From Loxodes magnus (Eukaryota > Ciliophora > Karyorelictea > Loxodida > Loxodidae): a stretch of DNA of 64,000 nucleotides. A model generated the notes under the pieces. It was not told the DNA's origin, searched no databases, and saw nothing but the letters and a program-made list of their open reading frames with translations. Within the stretch, counting starts at the first letter, position 1; the number at the start of each line of letters is the position of its first letter. The DNA lies in the NCBI GenBank assembly GCA_946699065.1, contig CAMPDV010000432.1:1-64000 (forward strand), given 5' to 3'. Positions 36,774 through 50,049 of the stretch are shown one piece after another. Made by a program: the position numbers and the translations under genes.

Positions 36774-39700
36774 TTAATAATATATGCAAGTAGCTTTCTT
36801 TAGAAAAGCCTATTTAAATTTAATTTCCTTCTTTTATTTAATAATCCCTTTGTAAAGCTATACTTAATATCACTATTTCCTTACTTTAACTCTTTAAAGA
36901 ATTATCTCTATTATATCCTATTTACTAAGGTATCTACTACTCCTTTATACTTACTTTTTTGACTTTATTGACTTTATTGCTATAGCTAATGTTATGCTTT
37001 TTAATTAAGTTAGGATCATCTTTGAGAGATTCTTTAGGCAATTATTTTATATCATGCTGAGGATTCTTCCTAGATTAAAGGAATTTTAAGTTTATTTAAA
37101 ACTTAGTGTCTTCATCTTTATATTTATAACGAAAAACGGGCTTTATTTTAGTATTTATTTGCTTAGTTTAAAGAATCTAGGACAGTTATGTGGTTCTTAT
37201 ATACTAAGATAGGAAACATTTAGTAGCAATATTAAATAAAATATAGAACTAAAGCTAATAACTGACTAATACTAAAATGGTAAATCTCCTTTAGCCTAAT
37301 TAAATATTAAGAGTGTCAATAAAAGGATAACAAGTAATTAGTTAAACACCACTACTTATAGAAAGCCATCTCTTAACCAATTTTAGCAATTAAGCTATAT
37401 GCACTGCTTACTTAATATATTCTTTATATGAAGTTTACTTTATAACTAGTTTATCGTTGAGTAATGCTTATGTTTTAGAATATTACATATTTAATCATTG
37501 AGTCTATAGTAGCTTAATTAGAAGATACTATACTTCAATATAAGACTGTGAGATAAAGATACTGTAAGCTAAAATAATAAATATAACTACACTAAAATAG
37601 GCATTTGGATTGTTTCTAATGCTAAAGACTCACTAAACTAAGTTTGAATAATGTTCGTCTGAATATAAAAAAGTGGATTTTAATGTTAGTCTCTTTCTAG
37701 TTTAAAGATAAAGGATATGATATCAATATAATATCTAAACCTCGAATTTCAATTTAGTGTACTATTATAATTCTAGAAGTTTATAATCCTTCCTATAATA
37801 TTATTGCTTTTACTCTACCTTTTCCTTAATTGGGGAATCTACTAAGTAATTACCTTATGAAATTGCTAGTTCTATTCCTTTTTCCTAAATTTAGTTGCTT
37901 TATTTTTATTTTATATTTACTCTAAGCTTTAAAATATTACCAGTTAGGGTAATCATCCCAAATATATACTTTAATAATTCTTCTAATACCTACTTTCCTT
38001 ATAGAATAAGATAACAGCATCGGATGGTAAAGCATTAAGGGTAGATTGGTTACTATGATATAGGATAATAAAGCTATAGTCATTAAATCAATTATAATAG
38101 TTTAATACTTTATAGCTATATAGATGAATTAATAACTTGCCTTCTTAACCAATATATTAGTTATTATGATAAGTTTAATTATGCAAGTAACGTTCAAGTG
38201 TAGACACAATTTAGATCAACTTAAGCTACGCTTCTTTAAGAAATATAGAGGATGCATTTGAAATCTTAGAATATAAGATTTATTAATAGGTAGCAATTCC
38301 TAATTCTAATCAACAGAAGATAATAGTTGAACTTTCTAAGCAAGGATTCAAGTTTATAAAGTAACTTCTGTTTGAAAAGCTTTTTAGTTATATTTTTTGA
38401 TAGCATTAGGATAAAATCAGAAGATATACTCTTTATAAAAGTTATCTGCCAATTACTTCTCAAGTATCTGTAAACTCTAATTAAAAAATAGTAAAAGCCA
38501 CTTCAAATAAGAATTAATAGAAATGGACTAACATTATATAAGAGCTATCTGAAGTTAAATCAGAAGTATGGATAGATATGCATTATAAATAGAGTTTAAC
38601 TATTTCTTTATTTAGTTTTCCTAACAACTTGCAAACTATAATGTGAATAAGAAGTAATTAATCGTTTATTTTGCATACTAATTCTCCTTAATATATCCTA
38701 TCATATAGACTATTAAATAAGAGTAAAGTATACTCTTTACCTTCTTATATTACTTAGTAATAATTACACCTTTTCTCTCTTAGTGTTAAGTTAAACTTTG
38801 CATATAAATACTCTGATGCTAATAAAGCTTCAAGATAATAGAAAAAAGGTACTAATTTTAGTACTTTTCTTAAGATATTTAGACTATTTAATAATATAAT
38901 ACTAATCAGCTATTCCATGATACATTCATTTAAATATAAATCCCATACCTTATAAGTATCTACATTCACACTTATCTACAAGCATGATGCAAAATTAAAG
39001 TATTACCTCAGCAATAATTAAGCATGGTGAACTAGTACTAGACTAAAAGACAGCAATAAGTAGAAGTAGCATATAGTAAGGTATAAGGTTAGTATAAAAG
39101 ATGATAGTATGTTATCAATATAAGTTGCATATAAAGAACATAGTTTTAATTACAATATCAAAATGCTTTATTATATTCCCTAACATACTAATTATATAAT
39201 ATTTACAACTATACTTATAGAACCTATTATTATGCTCTTTGTACCTATTAGTTGTTTAGAGAGTAAATATATTAGGCTGCTTAGTAGGTAGGATTAAAGA
39301 TCAGATGCAAGAGTTTTAAGTTTATTGGTAAATATAGGTATGATTGAGAGTGATAAAAGCTATAATAATAGATTCAGATTCTTGATAAGAATATAAGATA
39401 GTGTAAGAATAGATTAATGTTAGTAAGAGTGATTAGTGATTGTTAAGCTTAGACATTATGGAAAAGTTAGATTTTCTAATCTTTTACTAAGATAGTAATA
39501 ATAAATAAATTCCTTTTCTTAAAGCTCTAAATCTAAAATTGTTACTTAACATAAAATTAAAATTAGGTTTCAGAGTGCTATGAATGCTTAATCTACATTT
39601 GGTACATAAGTTAGCTTAAAAAGGAATTAAGTAAAGCTGGATTTAAAAGTAGAAGGTGCAAAATAATGTAAAGTGATGAGAAGATGGAATGGGATATAAG

Positions 39701-39793
39701 ATAGAGTATAGTACATATTTAAAGGATTAAACTAAATATTTCAAATCATTAATTCTAGAGTTAAAAGCATCATCTTTCCTTAATTTTATAAAA
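36774..39793. other. Intergenic, about 3 kb; no gene supported
   Basis: AT-rich sequence. A stretch near 38170-38650 (+) translates into gene-like sequence with good charged-residue content in two different frames at once, which shows how weak such evidence is under this code. No protein family motif, RNA gene or repeat array was recognised. Confidence 0.5.
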
Positions 39794-40800
39794 ATGGATT
39801 CATAAAATCCTTTTGAGGCTGAAAAGAAGACAGATGCAAATAGCCGACCTAAATCTAAAATACCTTTCTCAAAGAATAAAGGTACACCTAAAAACAGCTT
39901 AAAAAAAACTACTGGGAGTTCATTAAAGCCAAAAAATGCTTAGAGAAAGTCAAAAGAGCGATAAAGTATAAAGGAAAAAGAATAAGAATTTAAACCATTT
40001 AATAGAACTTTTGATACTGAAGGTAATTAATCTAAGAGCATTAAAAAAAGTAAAAGCTTTAACTAAAAGAAAGCGAATGGTAGAACTGATGATTATTGCT
40101 TGCTGTTAGTTTAAAATCCTAGCAAATATGAAATAAAACCTAAGTCATTCGTGGATAAAGATGGGTAATTAGTATATAAGAATAGAAACTCTATCGAAAA
40201 TCCTTGGAGTAAGGAAAGTGAATAAAGAGCGCTATAGTCTTTGAGTGCAAGATAAAAGTAAGCCTTTAATTTAGTAAAAAAACCTACAATCAATAAAAAA
40301 ACGATATCACGATAAATTTTCTTCATAACGCTAATCTACCTTAAACTCCCACTGCTAGATGTGAAGAACAGCAGGGAAAAGCTATTATTTAGCATCCTAA
40401 TAAACAAATACAGCATAATCTTTTTAATGAAGAAGCCTGCAAAAAGCAAAATTCTTAAAAATATTTATATCGTCCTAGCATTGAAAAATATAAGGCTAAC
40501 TTAAAGGTTTGGTCTAAAGACACAAGACTAAGGTAGAATCCATTTGGAAGAATGTCTACCAGAGAGAATTAAATGAAAATGTTTAATCAGTCTTAAGTCT
40601 TCAGTAACCTAGCCTAAAACGATTTTTATTCGCCTCGATGCAACCCACCAAACTCTGATATTCCAAATTTCACTAATCCAGCTGATAAAGAATTTTACGG
40701 AGGTCTACGAGATTACCATGAATAGTAGATTGGTGGAAATAAGAAAAATCTAGATTCTGTTCATATCTAGATTAAGAAAAATAGAGATTCTTACATTTGA
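39794..40800 (+). CDS. Unrecognised basic protein, interrupted by one frame change
   Basis: About 335 residues, hydrophilic and basic, no membrane segment, no family recognised. The N-terminal part (M-D-S-Q-N-P-F-E-A-E-K-K-T) is rich in Lys, Ser and Asn and has the look of a disordered region. The middle contains W-S-K-E-S-E-Q-R-A-L-Q-S-L. The C-terminal part is the better defined: L-Y-R-P-S-I-E-K-Y-K, then N-P-F-G-R-M-S-T-R-E-N, Y-S-P-R-C-N-P-P-N-S-D, and F-Y-G-G-L-R-D-Y-H-E, ending D-S-Y-I-TGA. The two parts lie in different frames. The change must fall between about 40280 and 40325, where a run of seven A occurs; one missing A restores a single frame, so a sequencing or assembly error is the simplest reading. 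Trp codons used are TGG. A cytoskeletal or flagellar accessory role would be a guess. Confidence 0.65.
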
Positions 40801-43800
40801 CTCCAATCTTTCAATACATTTATTTATTTTTAATAAATTTTAAGAACTTCTCAATTAGATATTTAACCTCTAATTTTAAACATTTTTAGCATTTGAATCC
40901 TAATCTAATTTGATAACTGTTTCTATAAACTAGTTATATTTAAGTACCTTGGTTTTATATTAAAAATAGAATATAAAATTAAGTTTAAACTTAGTCTAAA
41001 ATATATGCTTTGTATCTTCTATTATTATGAATCAAAAGTTTATCTCTTTTTACTTAAGTATACTATGCTTAAGTTTTTTTTAATTTGTTTGAAAGAAAAA
41101 TTTGGAATTATTGAAGTATAATGAACATACGAAAATTGAGCTAATTTGATTAGCTACTGTAAATCTTATTAATTGCTATATTTAACTTTATATTATATAA
41201 CATTCTGATTGATTAGATAGTATAAGTCCACTAAAACTACCTTGGCTTTTCTTTATATATCTTTAGAAAGTGCTTTTTATTATATTTACTAGTAACTTCT
41301 TAGTACCTTTCTATTTCTTTAATGAGTAAATCTAAATGATTTAAATGATTTATAGTTCTTAATTTAAACCTTAATAATAGCTTAAATGTTATTTCTTATT
41401 ATTATTTATTTTATTAAATTATAAAAAACTAAGGCTAAATATCCTACTTTTCATTTAAATTCAACATTTATTTTATTTAGTATAGTTCTTACCTAAATTA
41501 TTCCTTTAAACCTAATGGGTATTGTATAATATTAAGCTTTAGCTCCTTTGCTCTTTTAAAACAATTGATTTTAAAATTCTTCTTAGAGTATTTCATAGTC
41601 CATATTATTGTGTCTAGAGAACTATTTTGAATTAAAGCTCTCTAAAAATTTAGAAGCGTATGTCTTGTTTCTATCATCTACTTAAGAAAGCGTTAATAAA
41701 CAATTGATATTGTTGAATTTAGTTGCTTCTACACTTTCTTCAAATACTATTTCTTTGCAATTTTTGCTTCTAAAATAGAATATAAAGATGCTTCTTTTCT
41801 CACTATTTACACTTGCAAGACATATTAGCTTTTCTCTAAATACAAAATTACACATATGTTTGAATTATTAAGTTTTCACTAATCATAGTTATTATTTAGC
41901 TTAACTTAAACCACCCTACTACTAACTTACTAACAGAAATAGAAATTAGTACAAAGCAGTGCAGTTGATTTTCTCTTTCTTCTGCTTTATTAGTTCATTA
42001 TGATTTATAAGCATTTTAAACTTCCTATCATATAATTAGGCTTATATCTTCGATTCTTCCATATTTCCATCTATTAAAGATACTCAATTCTTTTCTATTT
42101 ACACTTGCTAATAATTAAGTAGTTTCTTACAAGCATTAAAACCCTTCAGATTGAAATTAATCTGTTCGTACTTAATTTAATAATTTTCTCATAAGTATAG
42201 CAACTTGAAATCTCTCAAATTGAAAAGCTTAATAATATACACTAGTAATTACAGAAGCTATAAATACCAACAGCTAATAACTAAATATTATAATTTATAG
42301 CATTATACTTCCATACCTTGGTTATTAGCAATTAGCTATACTTTTAATTACTAGAATTATTTATTTTGTACTCTACTTTATAATCAGAAGTCTTTCATTT
42401 ACTTTTTCCCTTTTCAAAATTTTCTAAGTTTCTCCATGGTTAGTTCTAATTATTAATCTTATTAAAGAATTTTTGTTTTAACTATTCCTTATTTAGTTAG
42501 GCTTCTTGATTATCTTTAAAGTTTAATATTTATTTTTAATTTTAAATATCTCCTTTTTAGTATCTTTCTGTTTGTATATCTCTTTAGATGTATTAAATAT
42601 CAACATGCTTAATCCTATTTAAGATATTAATTATAAATAGACTGCTTTTGCTAAAATGTCGCCTCTCCCTCTCTTTCTATAGTCTGTTTGCATTTAACTA
42701 TTCTTGATTAAGGAACTAGGTTGACCCCTTACTTGTGGATATTTTGAATGTATCTTATTCTGGTATTTAACTATTGCACTTATTATATGGTTCTCTTGAA
42801 ATCTGTCTTGACTTTTTACTATAAAATTTATTATATAGATATGAATAATTTTATTTCTATATGTATAATAGTAGTCTTTCTAGAGGGTGTAGCTCAGATC
42901 TATATGAATTATTATCTTTGATTTTCTTTATAATCTAAAATCTCTTACCCATTTAGTTACTTTCCTTTATGCATATAAATTGTATTTATATGCTTTTCAT
43001 TATTTTTTCCTTGAAGAATGAATGGAAGTTATTGCATTCCTATAGAAATCACTTCAAGTTCTTTTAGTTTTTTAAACTAGATAAATAAAGCAGGATAACC
43101 TCAAAAAGGGATCGATTCTACTAAGATTTTAAAATTAAACTTAATATCCTAGCACTTCAAGCTTTCTCTTTCCAATCTTACTTATGATTACTATAAATCC
43201 TATATTTTAAGCTCTTTTTAAGAGGATAAGCTATGCTAAGTTTCTTTTCCTTTAGAACTATTCAAGATCAAACCTGTTATTATTAACAAGCAATTAAGCA
43301 CTTGAGTTTAATCAAGCTCTATATAAATTCTTCCTACTTGCTAAACTATATTGATCCTCCTATTAAGCCACAAGAAGCTTATTAGCAGTGTATGGAATAT
43401 CATAAATATAGTTAGATATACAATTTGAAATGTATAAAGGAGAGAAAGGATTAAGATCTAGATATTATTAATATTAAAATTGCTATTTAACTCCTTATAT
43501 TTTTTGCGTTTTTTCAATCTTTTTGTTCAGTTGATTTTTAATATTTAAGGCTTTTTCAACAACTCCAACGTAGATAACTTTAGCATACTTTCTTTAAGTT
43601 AAAGCAATTTCAGCAAATTTAATTTCTACTTGGAGAAAGAAAAATGTTAAAGGAGAATGACTATCTTTAATGTAGCTAGATATGGAAAAAAGAAGGATAA
43701 TGAAGTAAACTTTTAAGATGTGGTTAGAGCTGAGTATAATGAAATAAGGATAGCAGGTTTATTCACATGTAATTAACCTTAATAACTAAGAATATGCTGT

Positions 43801-43859
43801 AATTATATAATGGTAAGTATAAATTTAAGTATGGATTCATCTTTTTCTTATAAATAAAA
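40801..43859. other. Intergenic, about 3 kb; no gene supported
   Basis: AT-rich sequence. On the minus strand near 43500-43650 a short stretch reads with a coding-like residue mix (K-F-A-E-I-A-L-T-Q-R-K-Y-A-K-V), but I find no start, stop or family for it. A tRNA-like 5' end near 42884 is incomplete. Nothing else was recognised. Confidence 0.5.
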
Positions 43860-46800
43860 ATGCATTTAGCATTAAAAATCTTGCTTCTTTTATTAGTGCT
43901 TAAAACCTGTGAGCAGATTACTATTGGACTACTTAAAAGTAGTTTTTCTGACTAGTTGCTCGTGAAAATGATCGAGGCTGAAATCTAGTAAAGCTTTAAA
44001 ATTAAAATAAAACTGGAAGAAAAAGAATTAGAATCGTAGTTTGAGGTTTATCAAGTGCTAAGGGAATTAAAAAATAATTCGCAGGTTATTTCAGTAATTG
44101 ATGTGACAGCCTCAAATATATTTTCGTGACATATAGGAAGAAGCTGTTAGTAGTTGAATTTGATTCATTTTGTAGCAAGTTCTTAGTCCCTAGAAGAAAG
44201 TTCCTAATCAAGCAGTCAATAATAATTTTAACAAGATAACTATCAGTTATAAAATACCATTTATGTAAATCCCAGCATTTAAATGGAAGTAAAATCATAT
44301 TTATTGTTTTTAGAAGACTAATAATGAAGTTAAGTTGGACTTATTTCCGATCAAAAAATATATTCAAATATACAAGACTTAACGATAAATCCTTAGATCA
44401 CTATAAGAGTTAAAGAAACTTTAGCTTAGACAAAGTCAGTAAAAGATAATACTTTAGAAGTTGGTGGAAGAATAAAATAGCTAGGAGTTAGTATTTATTT
44501 ACTGGAATCTGAAACAAATTTTGCTATGGATGTTCAAGAAATACTGGAATCACTATAAATGGATGAAGAAGGGTATTAATGAATTTTACTTAATAGAGCA
44601 TCAATTTACTTTTACAACGAGTATAAAAACTAGGGATCTGATATTCTTATAAATGGATTAATAATGATATCGCCAGGGCTCTTTAAAACTCAGGCTGAAT
44701 AATAATGATACTTTTTAAGCTAATATCTTAGCGCTCTGGACTTATAAATTTTTAAAATTGATTCATAAATTTCCAAAGAGTTCACTTAGATTTACTTAGA
44801 GGAATTGAAAAACTTCGAGTTAGACAAAAACTTCAGAATTTATAACATCAAAGACAAAAAGATAGTAAATGCTGGAATCATTTCCTGGCTTAATAATACT
44901 GTAACATGAAACACTTAGCTTGTTTACCTCGGTGGTGCGACTACACCTCCAAACGATGCAAAAGCAAACATTATGTGCTCTTATATTTCAACTGATCCTA
45001 ATCCAGGTGGTATCGGATGAAATTTAATCCATGGAGCTGAGCTAGGCTTTCAAGAAATAAACAAGAGAGAAGACATTTTGAAGTATTATAATCTATAGGC
45101 TAATGGATATTCTGATGGTGGAAATTCATGAGACAACAATTTTGCAGAACAAGAATATGCTGATAAAAAAAATAAGTTTGGAGTGGCTTCTTTGGGACCT
45201 TATTCTTCATGAAAGTTTAATTTATGGGCTACCTTCTTATATACTAAAGATGATTATAGGCCTCTTGTTGGAAGTACTTCTACTAATGCTATGTTTTCTA
45301 ATAGAACTAATTTCCCGAATGTAATAAGAACTATTAATTCTGATGCTTATATGGCTGTTCTCGAACTTTTGTTTGTCCGTTTAAATGGATGGTCAAAAAT
45401 TGGTGTCATTCATGGAAATGATACTTGGACTAGTGGGCTAGGCTCGGGTATTATACAAGAAGCTAAAAATAAAGGAGTTGAAGTTGTTAATCCAGAACCA
45501 ATGAGATAATTTCCTTGTGGTCTAGTTGGATATGGCGAATCTTATTATAAGCCTCAAGTAGAAGCTCTTTTTAAAAGTAAAGCAAGAGTTGTTTTTTGCG
45601 CATGTTGGTCTGAAGATGCTTATGATTATATATTCCCTTATTTATATGATTTAGGAGGCAGAGCAGGAGATTTCATTTGGATAGCAAGTGAATGGATTTG
45701 GGAGGAAGTTGTTAAAAGTTTACCCGAAAGTGAAACTCGTTGGAAAGATGCAGAAATAATAGCTGGTTCACTGTAATATAATCCAAAAGCTTGGGTTGGA
45801 GATTATGGATAAGATATTTTCAATTAATATTAAAAAGTATGAGGTGAACTTCCACATTGATTGGCAGCTTTTGTTTTTGATGCCGCTTTAATGGTAGGTA
45901 ATGCACTAGAGTACACATTATAATAAGGACTTGACTATAAAAATTATGAAGTTCTCAATAAAGCCCTAAGAACAATTAAAATAACTGGAGTTACAGGAAA
46001 AGTATCAATTGAATCTGGCTCTAATGATCCTTTTAATAAAATGTATGAGATCGTCAATATAAGAGATGACGATCACAAAGGAGTCTGAGAAGCATAGATT
46101 ATAGGAACTTTTTGTGCAACTTGCTCGATTATTTTAGAATTACAGAAGGAAATTATGTGGGGAGATGGTACTACTAATAGGTAGGCTGATCATATTGTTG
46201 ATATTGACTGTCCATTCAGATCAAGAGATATTGAAGATTTTAATGATGGCAAAGCAGTATGCTTCAGCATTATTGCAGTTCTGGGAATTATATCATTAAT
46301 ATTTTCTGGAGTCAGCTGGAGAATTTGGAGATCTCATAAAATTGATTTTATAAAAGAAAAAGCGGAAATGAATGCATTTGATGGCTTTTACTACGTTGAA
46401 TAATTAATAATATTCATCTAAATTGTTGCAGTAGGACCAAGCATAGATTTGGTATGGTAATTCGCAGAAGATTATATAAACATTACAATTTTCGATTTTA
46501 AAGCCTTTGTAGACAATCCTGCAGAAGTTTATTAGTCAATCTTTAATTACAGTTGTGCGTGTGCAATTTGCTATGTTTCTATGCTAATATTTTTAGCTTT
46601 TAGATTAGATGTACGCTTTAAGTATATAGCAGCACTTGAAATAACTGCAAAATTAGTGTTTATCTTATTTCCATTTTATGCTAAAGTTTTCTATCTACCT
46701 ATATTTTACAACATAGCTGACATATTTATGTGCCTAAAAGGTGCAGATATGGACAGAGATGGGAATATTAGATTTACTGAAAGTTATGTTAAAAATGACT

Positions 46801-47708
46801 GCAATATGTTTTGCTGGAAAGATGACCATTTGAAGTAGACTGTTTATGGGCTAATATTCTTTATATCCTTCTTATCAACTAGCACATACTTTCGTCCTAT
46901 TGGGCAAACAATTTAGACTTAAACCCATATCTAAGAGTCTTAAGAAATGATTATATTTGTAGCAATACTGCAAATGCTTGTTGTTGTTTATGCAAAGACT
47001 ATAGGCTAGGAAAGTTAAGTCGCATTTTCTATTGTTTATACAATTACTCTAGCCTTCTTCATTGGATTGGTTTCGTACTTTCGAACTCATAATGTAAAGA
47101 GAACCAAATGCATTTACTTAATCCTAGCTATACTAGTAAACTGGCTAGCTTTAATAACCACAATAAGTTAAATTCTAGATAAGAAAACATCAATATGAAT
47201 AGCAGTGGTAATAGCAGGGTGGATAGTAATAGTGATAATAGGGATGTATTTCTATAAGTACAAATTACCTGAAGTTTTGTTTAGAAAGGTATAGGATAAC
47301 ACTCTCATGTTTAGGTTTGCTTTTAAGCCTTGGGCAAGTCCTTCTATTCTACTGGAGTTTATAAAGAAGCATAATATTAAGACATTTAATATTAAAGGAG
47401 TTAAGAATCAAGAAAACACTATGAACATTTCAATAGAAGACAATTCCAAATGAAAGAATGAAGAATCTTAAGAAAAATCACAAGAAACATAGATGAAAAT
47501 AGCAGGATCTTATCATATCACTTAAATCAAGCAAATGCCAGCAGGAGATAAGAAGTTAAAATCGTTTTCTCACAACAATTTAGATTCTTAATATGTAAAA
47601 GTGTAAGTTTATTATAGTAGCGTTTAGATTGAATAGGAAGAATTGGATTAGTCAGGGTTCAAAACCAAGAAAGTAAAGGTCAAAAACATAGATATGACTA
47701 AGGATTGA
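43860..47708 (+). CDS. Venus-flytrap ectodomain receptor with about nine membrane segments and an EF-hand loop
   Basis: A 1282-residue receptor in one intact frame. M-H-L-A-L-K-I-L-L-L-L-L-V-L-K is a signal peptide, so the next ~780 residues should be extracellular. Residues about 335-750 look like a type I periplasmic-binding (Venus-flytrap, ANF-receptor) domain: L-G-G-A-T-T-P-P-N, the turn G-V-A-S-L-G-P-Y-S-S, K-I-G-V-I-H-G-N-D-T-W, and a second-lobe strand around R-V-V-F-C-A-C-W-S-E-D-A-Y. A Cys-rich linker (F-C-A-T-C-S) leads to hydrophobic segments at roughly 799-820, 843-868, 894-915, 920-955, 993-1011, 1029-1048, 1055-1074, 1084-1103 and 1110-1131, then a ~150-residue tail. Between segments four and five, residues 963-974 form a perfect EF-hand loop, D-M-D-R-D-G-N-I-R-F-T-E. 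About thirteen Trp are TGA. It resembles class C GPCRs in plan but has too many segments; a channel is possible. Confidence 0.8.
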
Positions 47709-49999
47709 TTTAGGATTATATATTACAATTTTTGTTATTTTTTATTAACTTAAATAAAAACCTTTGAACTCTTCGTTTAAACTCCTATCTCAGCTTATCT
47801 AGCATTGAAAATTCCAGTGCTAAAATCAAGTATAAAATCCTTTTTATTTATTAAAATGAAAACTAAGCAAAATTCTTAATTTAATATTGTTATTTCGAAT
47901 GCAGGTTAATGATCCTAATAAAATAGTCTAAATCCTTTAATCAAGTTAATTCTCATTCTAATTATTAAAAATAATGTATCTATCTAAAAGTGTTTGACTA
48001 TATTTCCTTTGATTTGCCTTTTATAAACTTAAAATAAAGATCTATTATTAAATTATATTAGCTCATATTGCTAAAGTGAAGTATCATATAAATTAAGGAT
48101 TAAAAAGAAGTAAGTTTATTAAATTTTTTAAGAGAGTAGAGAGAATCTTGTCTATAATCCTTGGTTGAAGTAAAGCAAGTATCATTTTAAAGGCTTGCAA
48201 CTAGCTTTTAGTCGCTTTAAATGTAAACCTAAATTAATTCCTTAATCCAGTAGAATTTTTATTAATCTTAAGTTAGAAAGAATCTTCTCAATTATCTACT
48301 TATAATATACTCAGTTGTAGTATTCAAGCCTGATTTTTGATGATATCTTAGAGTTTACATTTTGATTTAAATAATATTAACATGATTTAAAGTCGATTTT
48401 TGTAGGCTAACTACTAAGCAGATTATCATTAAATAAATCTTAAACATATTTTGCTAGCCTAACCAAAAACTTATGATAATAGAATGAAAGCATTTTAATC
48501 CTGCTTATAGAATATAAAGAAGTTACCTTTATAGCTATTAATATAAATCAATTGCTAATAATATTAAGCTACAATTATAAAAGCTCTTACAAAAAGCGAG
48601 ATGCTTGATAGTTACAAATCTATGTTGTAATGACAAGTATAGCATTTTATTTGCTATAATGACATTACAACATATAGAAGCCTGAGTGTTAATTTATCTA
48701 TTTAATTGCAAAAAGAAAGCCAATAAAGTAAATAGTATAAAGCTTAATGAAAGGAAAAATCTATTATTAAGCTATTACAAATTCAAATACCTTAACAAAT
48801 AAAATCAATCTAATTATACTTTAATAATTACTAAGTGCTTTAGATTTTTACAAGAGCTTCTAAAACTAAAGTAAATGTTGATAACTAAATGAAGACTCTT
48901 TTGCAAATTAGATTGGTATGCTAAAGCTTTTAGCTGATAAAAGTGTTTGTATTGAAATTAAAATAATTTTAATGAGCATTTTATAAACATGAAAGTGATT
49001 CAGCATTTATTCAAAGAGTATTTCAGAAACAAAAGTATTTCAAGTAAACTTTCAAAAAGTTGTCTTACATAAATTGATCTAATTATATATAGGTAAATTA
49101 AGCTTCAACTAGCAATTCTTTATAAGCATCTCCAAACTGGTTATTTTAATTAAGCATAGTTTATTATTAATATATTAATATATTAATAGAGAAGACAGAA
49201 TCATTTCTGTAAATCTTTGGAAACACTTTTTCTCAAAATTTTGGCATAAAGATACAGAAAAAAATGTGTTGATTACAGAATTTGTTACTCCAGATAAGTT
49301 AATACAATACCTTTTATTTATTATATAATGAAAAGGATTAACGATCATGACATGAGATTAAAGTAATGAAAAAAAGAAAGATCATATCTGATATAGAAAG
49401 TAGAACCATATCACTAATTAGATCATAGTATTGATAAAGTTATAAAAAGAGTAAGAACTTGAACTTAACAAAGATTTAAAGAAGAAGGAAGAGTTTACTA
49501 TATTTAAATAGTTTAAACTTATAATATGACATAACTTCGTATCTACATTTAATAAAATATTTAAGCAACCTTGGCTTAGAATCCAAGTTATCTAACTAAC
49601 CCTATTTCGTCTTTTTAATTTTAAATTAAAAAGTTTTTCTTTTCTTAATATTATCTGATTCATAAACTAATTCTATTTCTTCAGCTTTTCCTCCTTTCTT
49701 CTTATTATTATAACAGAAAGAAAACTATTTATTAACTATATCTATTTCTATAAATGATTAACTTTTACTATCTAAACTTTTTATTTGCTATCCATGCTAT
49801 TTTATTCTTATTCTTAATATTAAAATATTAAAATAGATCTATCTTAAATTTAGGCTTTCCTTTTAATCTTGAAAAGAACTGTTTTAAATCCTTTAAGGAA
49901 ATTTATAATTTATCTAATGAAATATATTTCATAATTCCCTAGTTATAAAACAATATTTTTTAATTTTTGTCTTATAACTAGAGCATAATTAATGCATAA
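47709..49999. other. Intergenic; one hairpin, no gene supported
   Basis: AT-rich sequence downstream of the Venus-flytrap receptor. Apart from the inverted repeat at 48621-48674 and an (attaat)-like low-complexity stretch near 49165-49190, nothing was recognised. Confidence 0.5.
48621..48674. repeat. Inverted repeat / hairpin with about 22-nt arms
   Basis: Arms starting tatgttgtaatg and ending cattacaacata pair perfectly over 12 bp. After an internal loop of 5 and 4 nt, tatagc pairs with gctata, closing a 9-nt A/T loop. Could be a small transposon remnant, an RNA hairpin or chance in AT-rich DNA. It lies in a gene-free stretch. Confidence 0.6.
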
Positions 50000-50049
50000 T
50001 TTATCAATTTAATATTAAAATTTAAATATTTTAGACAAAGTCAATACAA

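Noticed and set aside
38170..38650. Plus-strand stretch with gene-like translation.
   Set aside because: Two different frames look equally good and neither shows a family motif, so it cannot be told from chance under a code with almost no stops.
42884..42910. gggtgtagctcag resembling a tRNA 5' end with an A box.
   Set aside because: No D-stem partner, anticodon stem, B box (GTTCRANNC) or matching acceptor arm follows.
44086..45324. Minus-strand ORF at 44086-44298 and plus-strand ORF at 45103-45324.
   Set aside because: Both are out-of-frame shadows of the intact Venus-flytrap receptor gene.
48621..48674. Hairpin considered as a SECIS element because both strands carry atga.
   Set aside because: The outer stem pairs straight through the atg/cat positions, the inner helix is only 6 bp, and there is no unpaired AA motif in the right place; no selenoprotein lies upstream.
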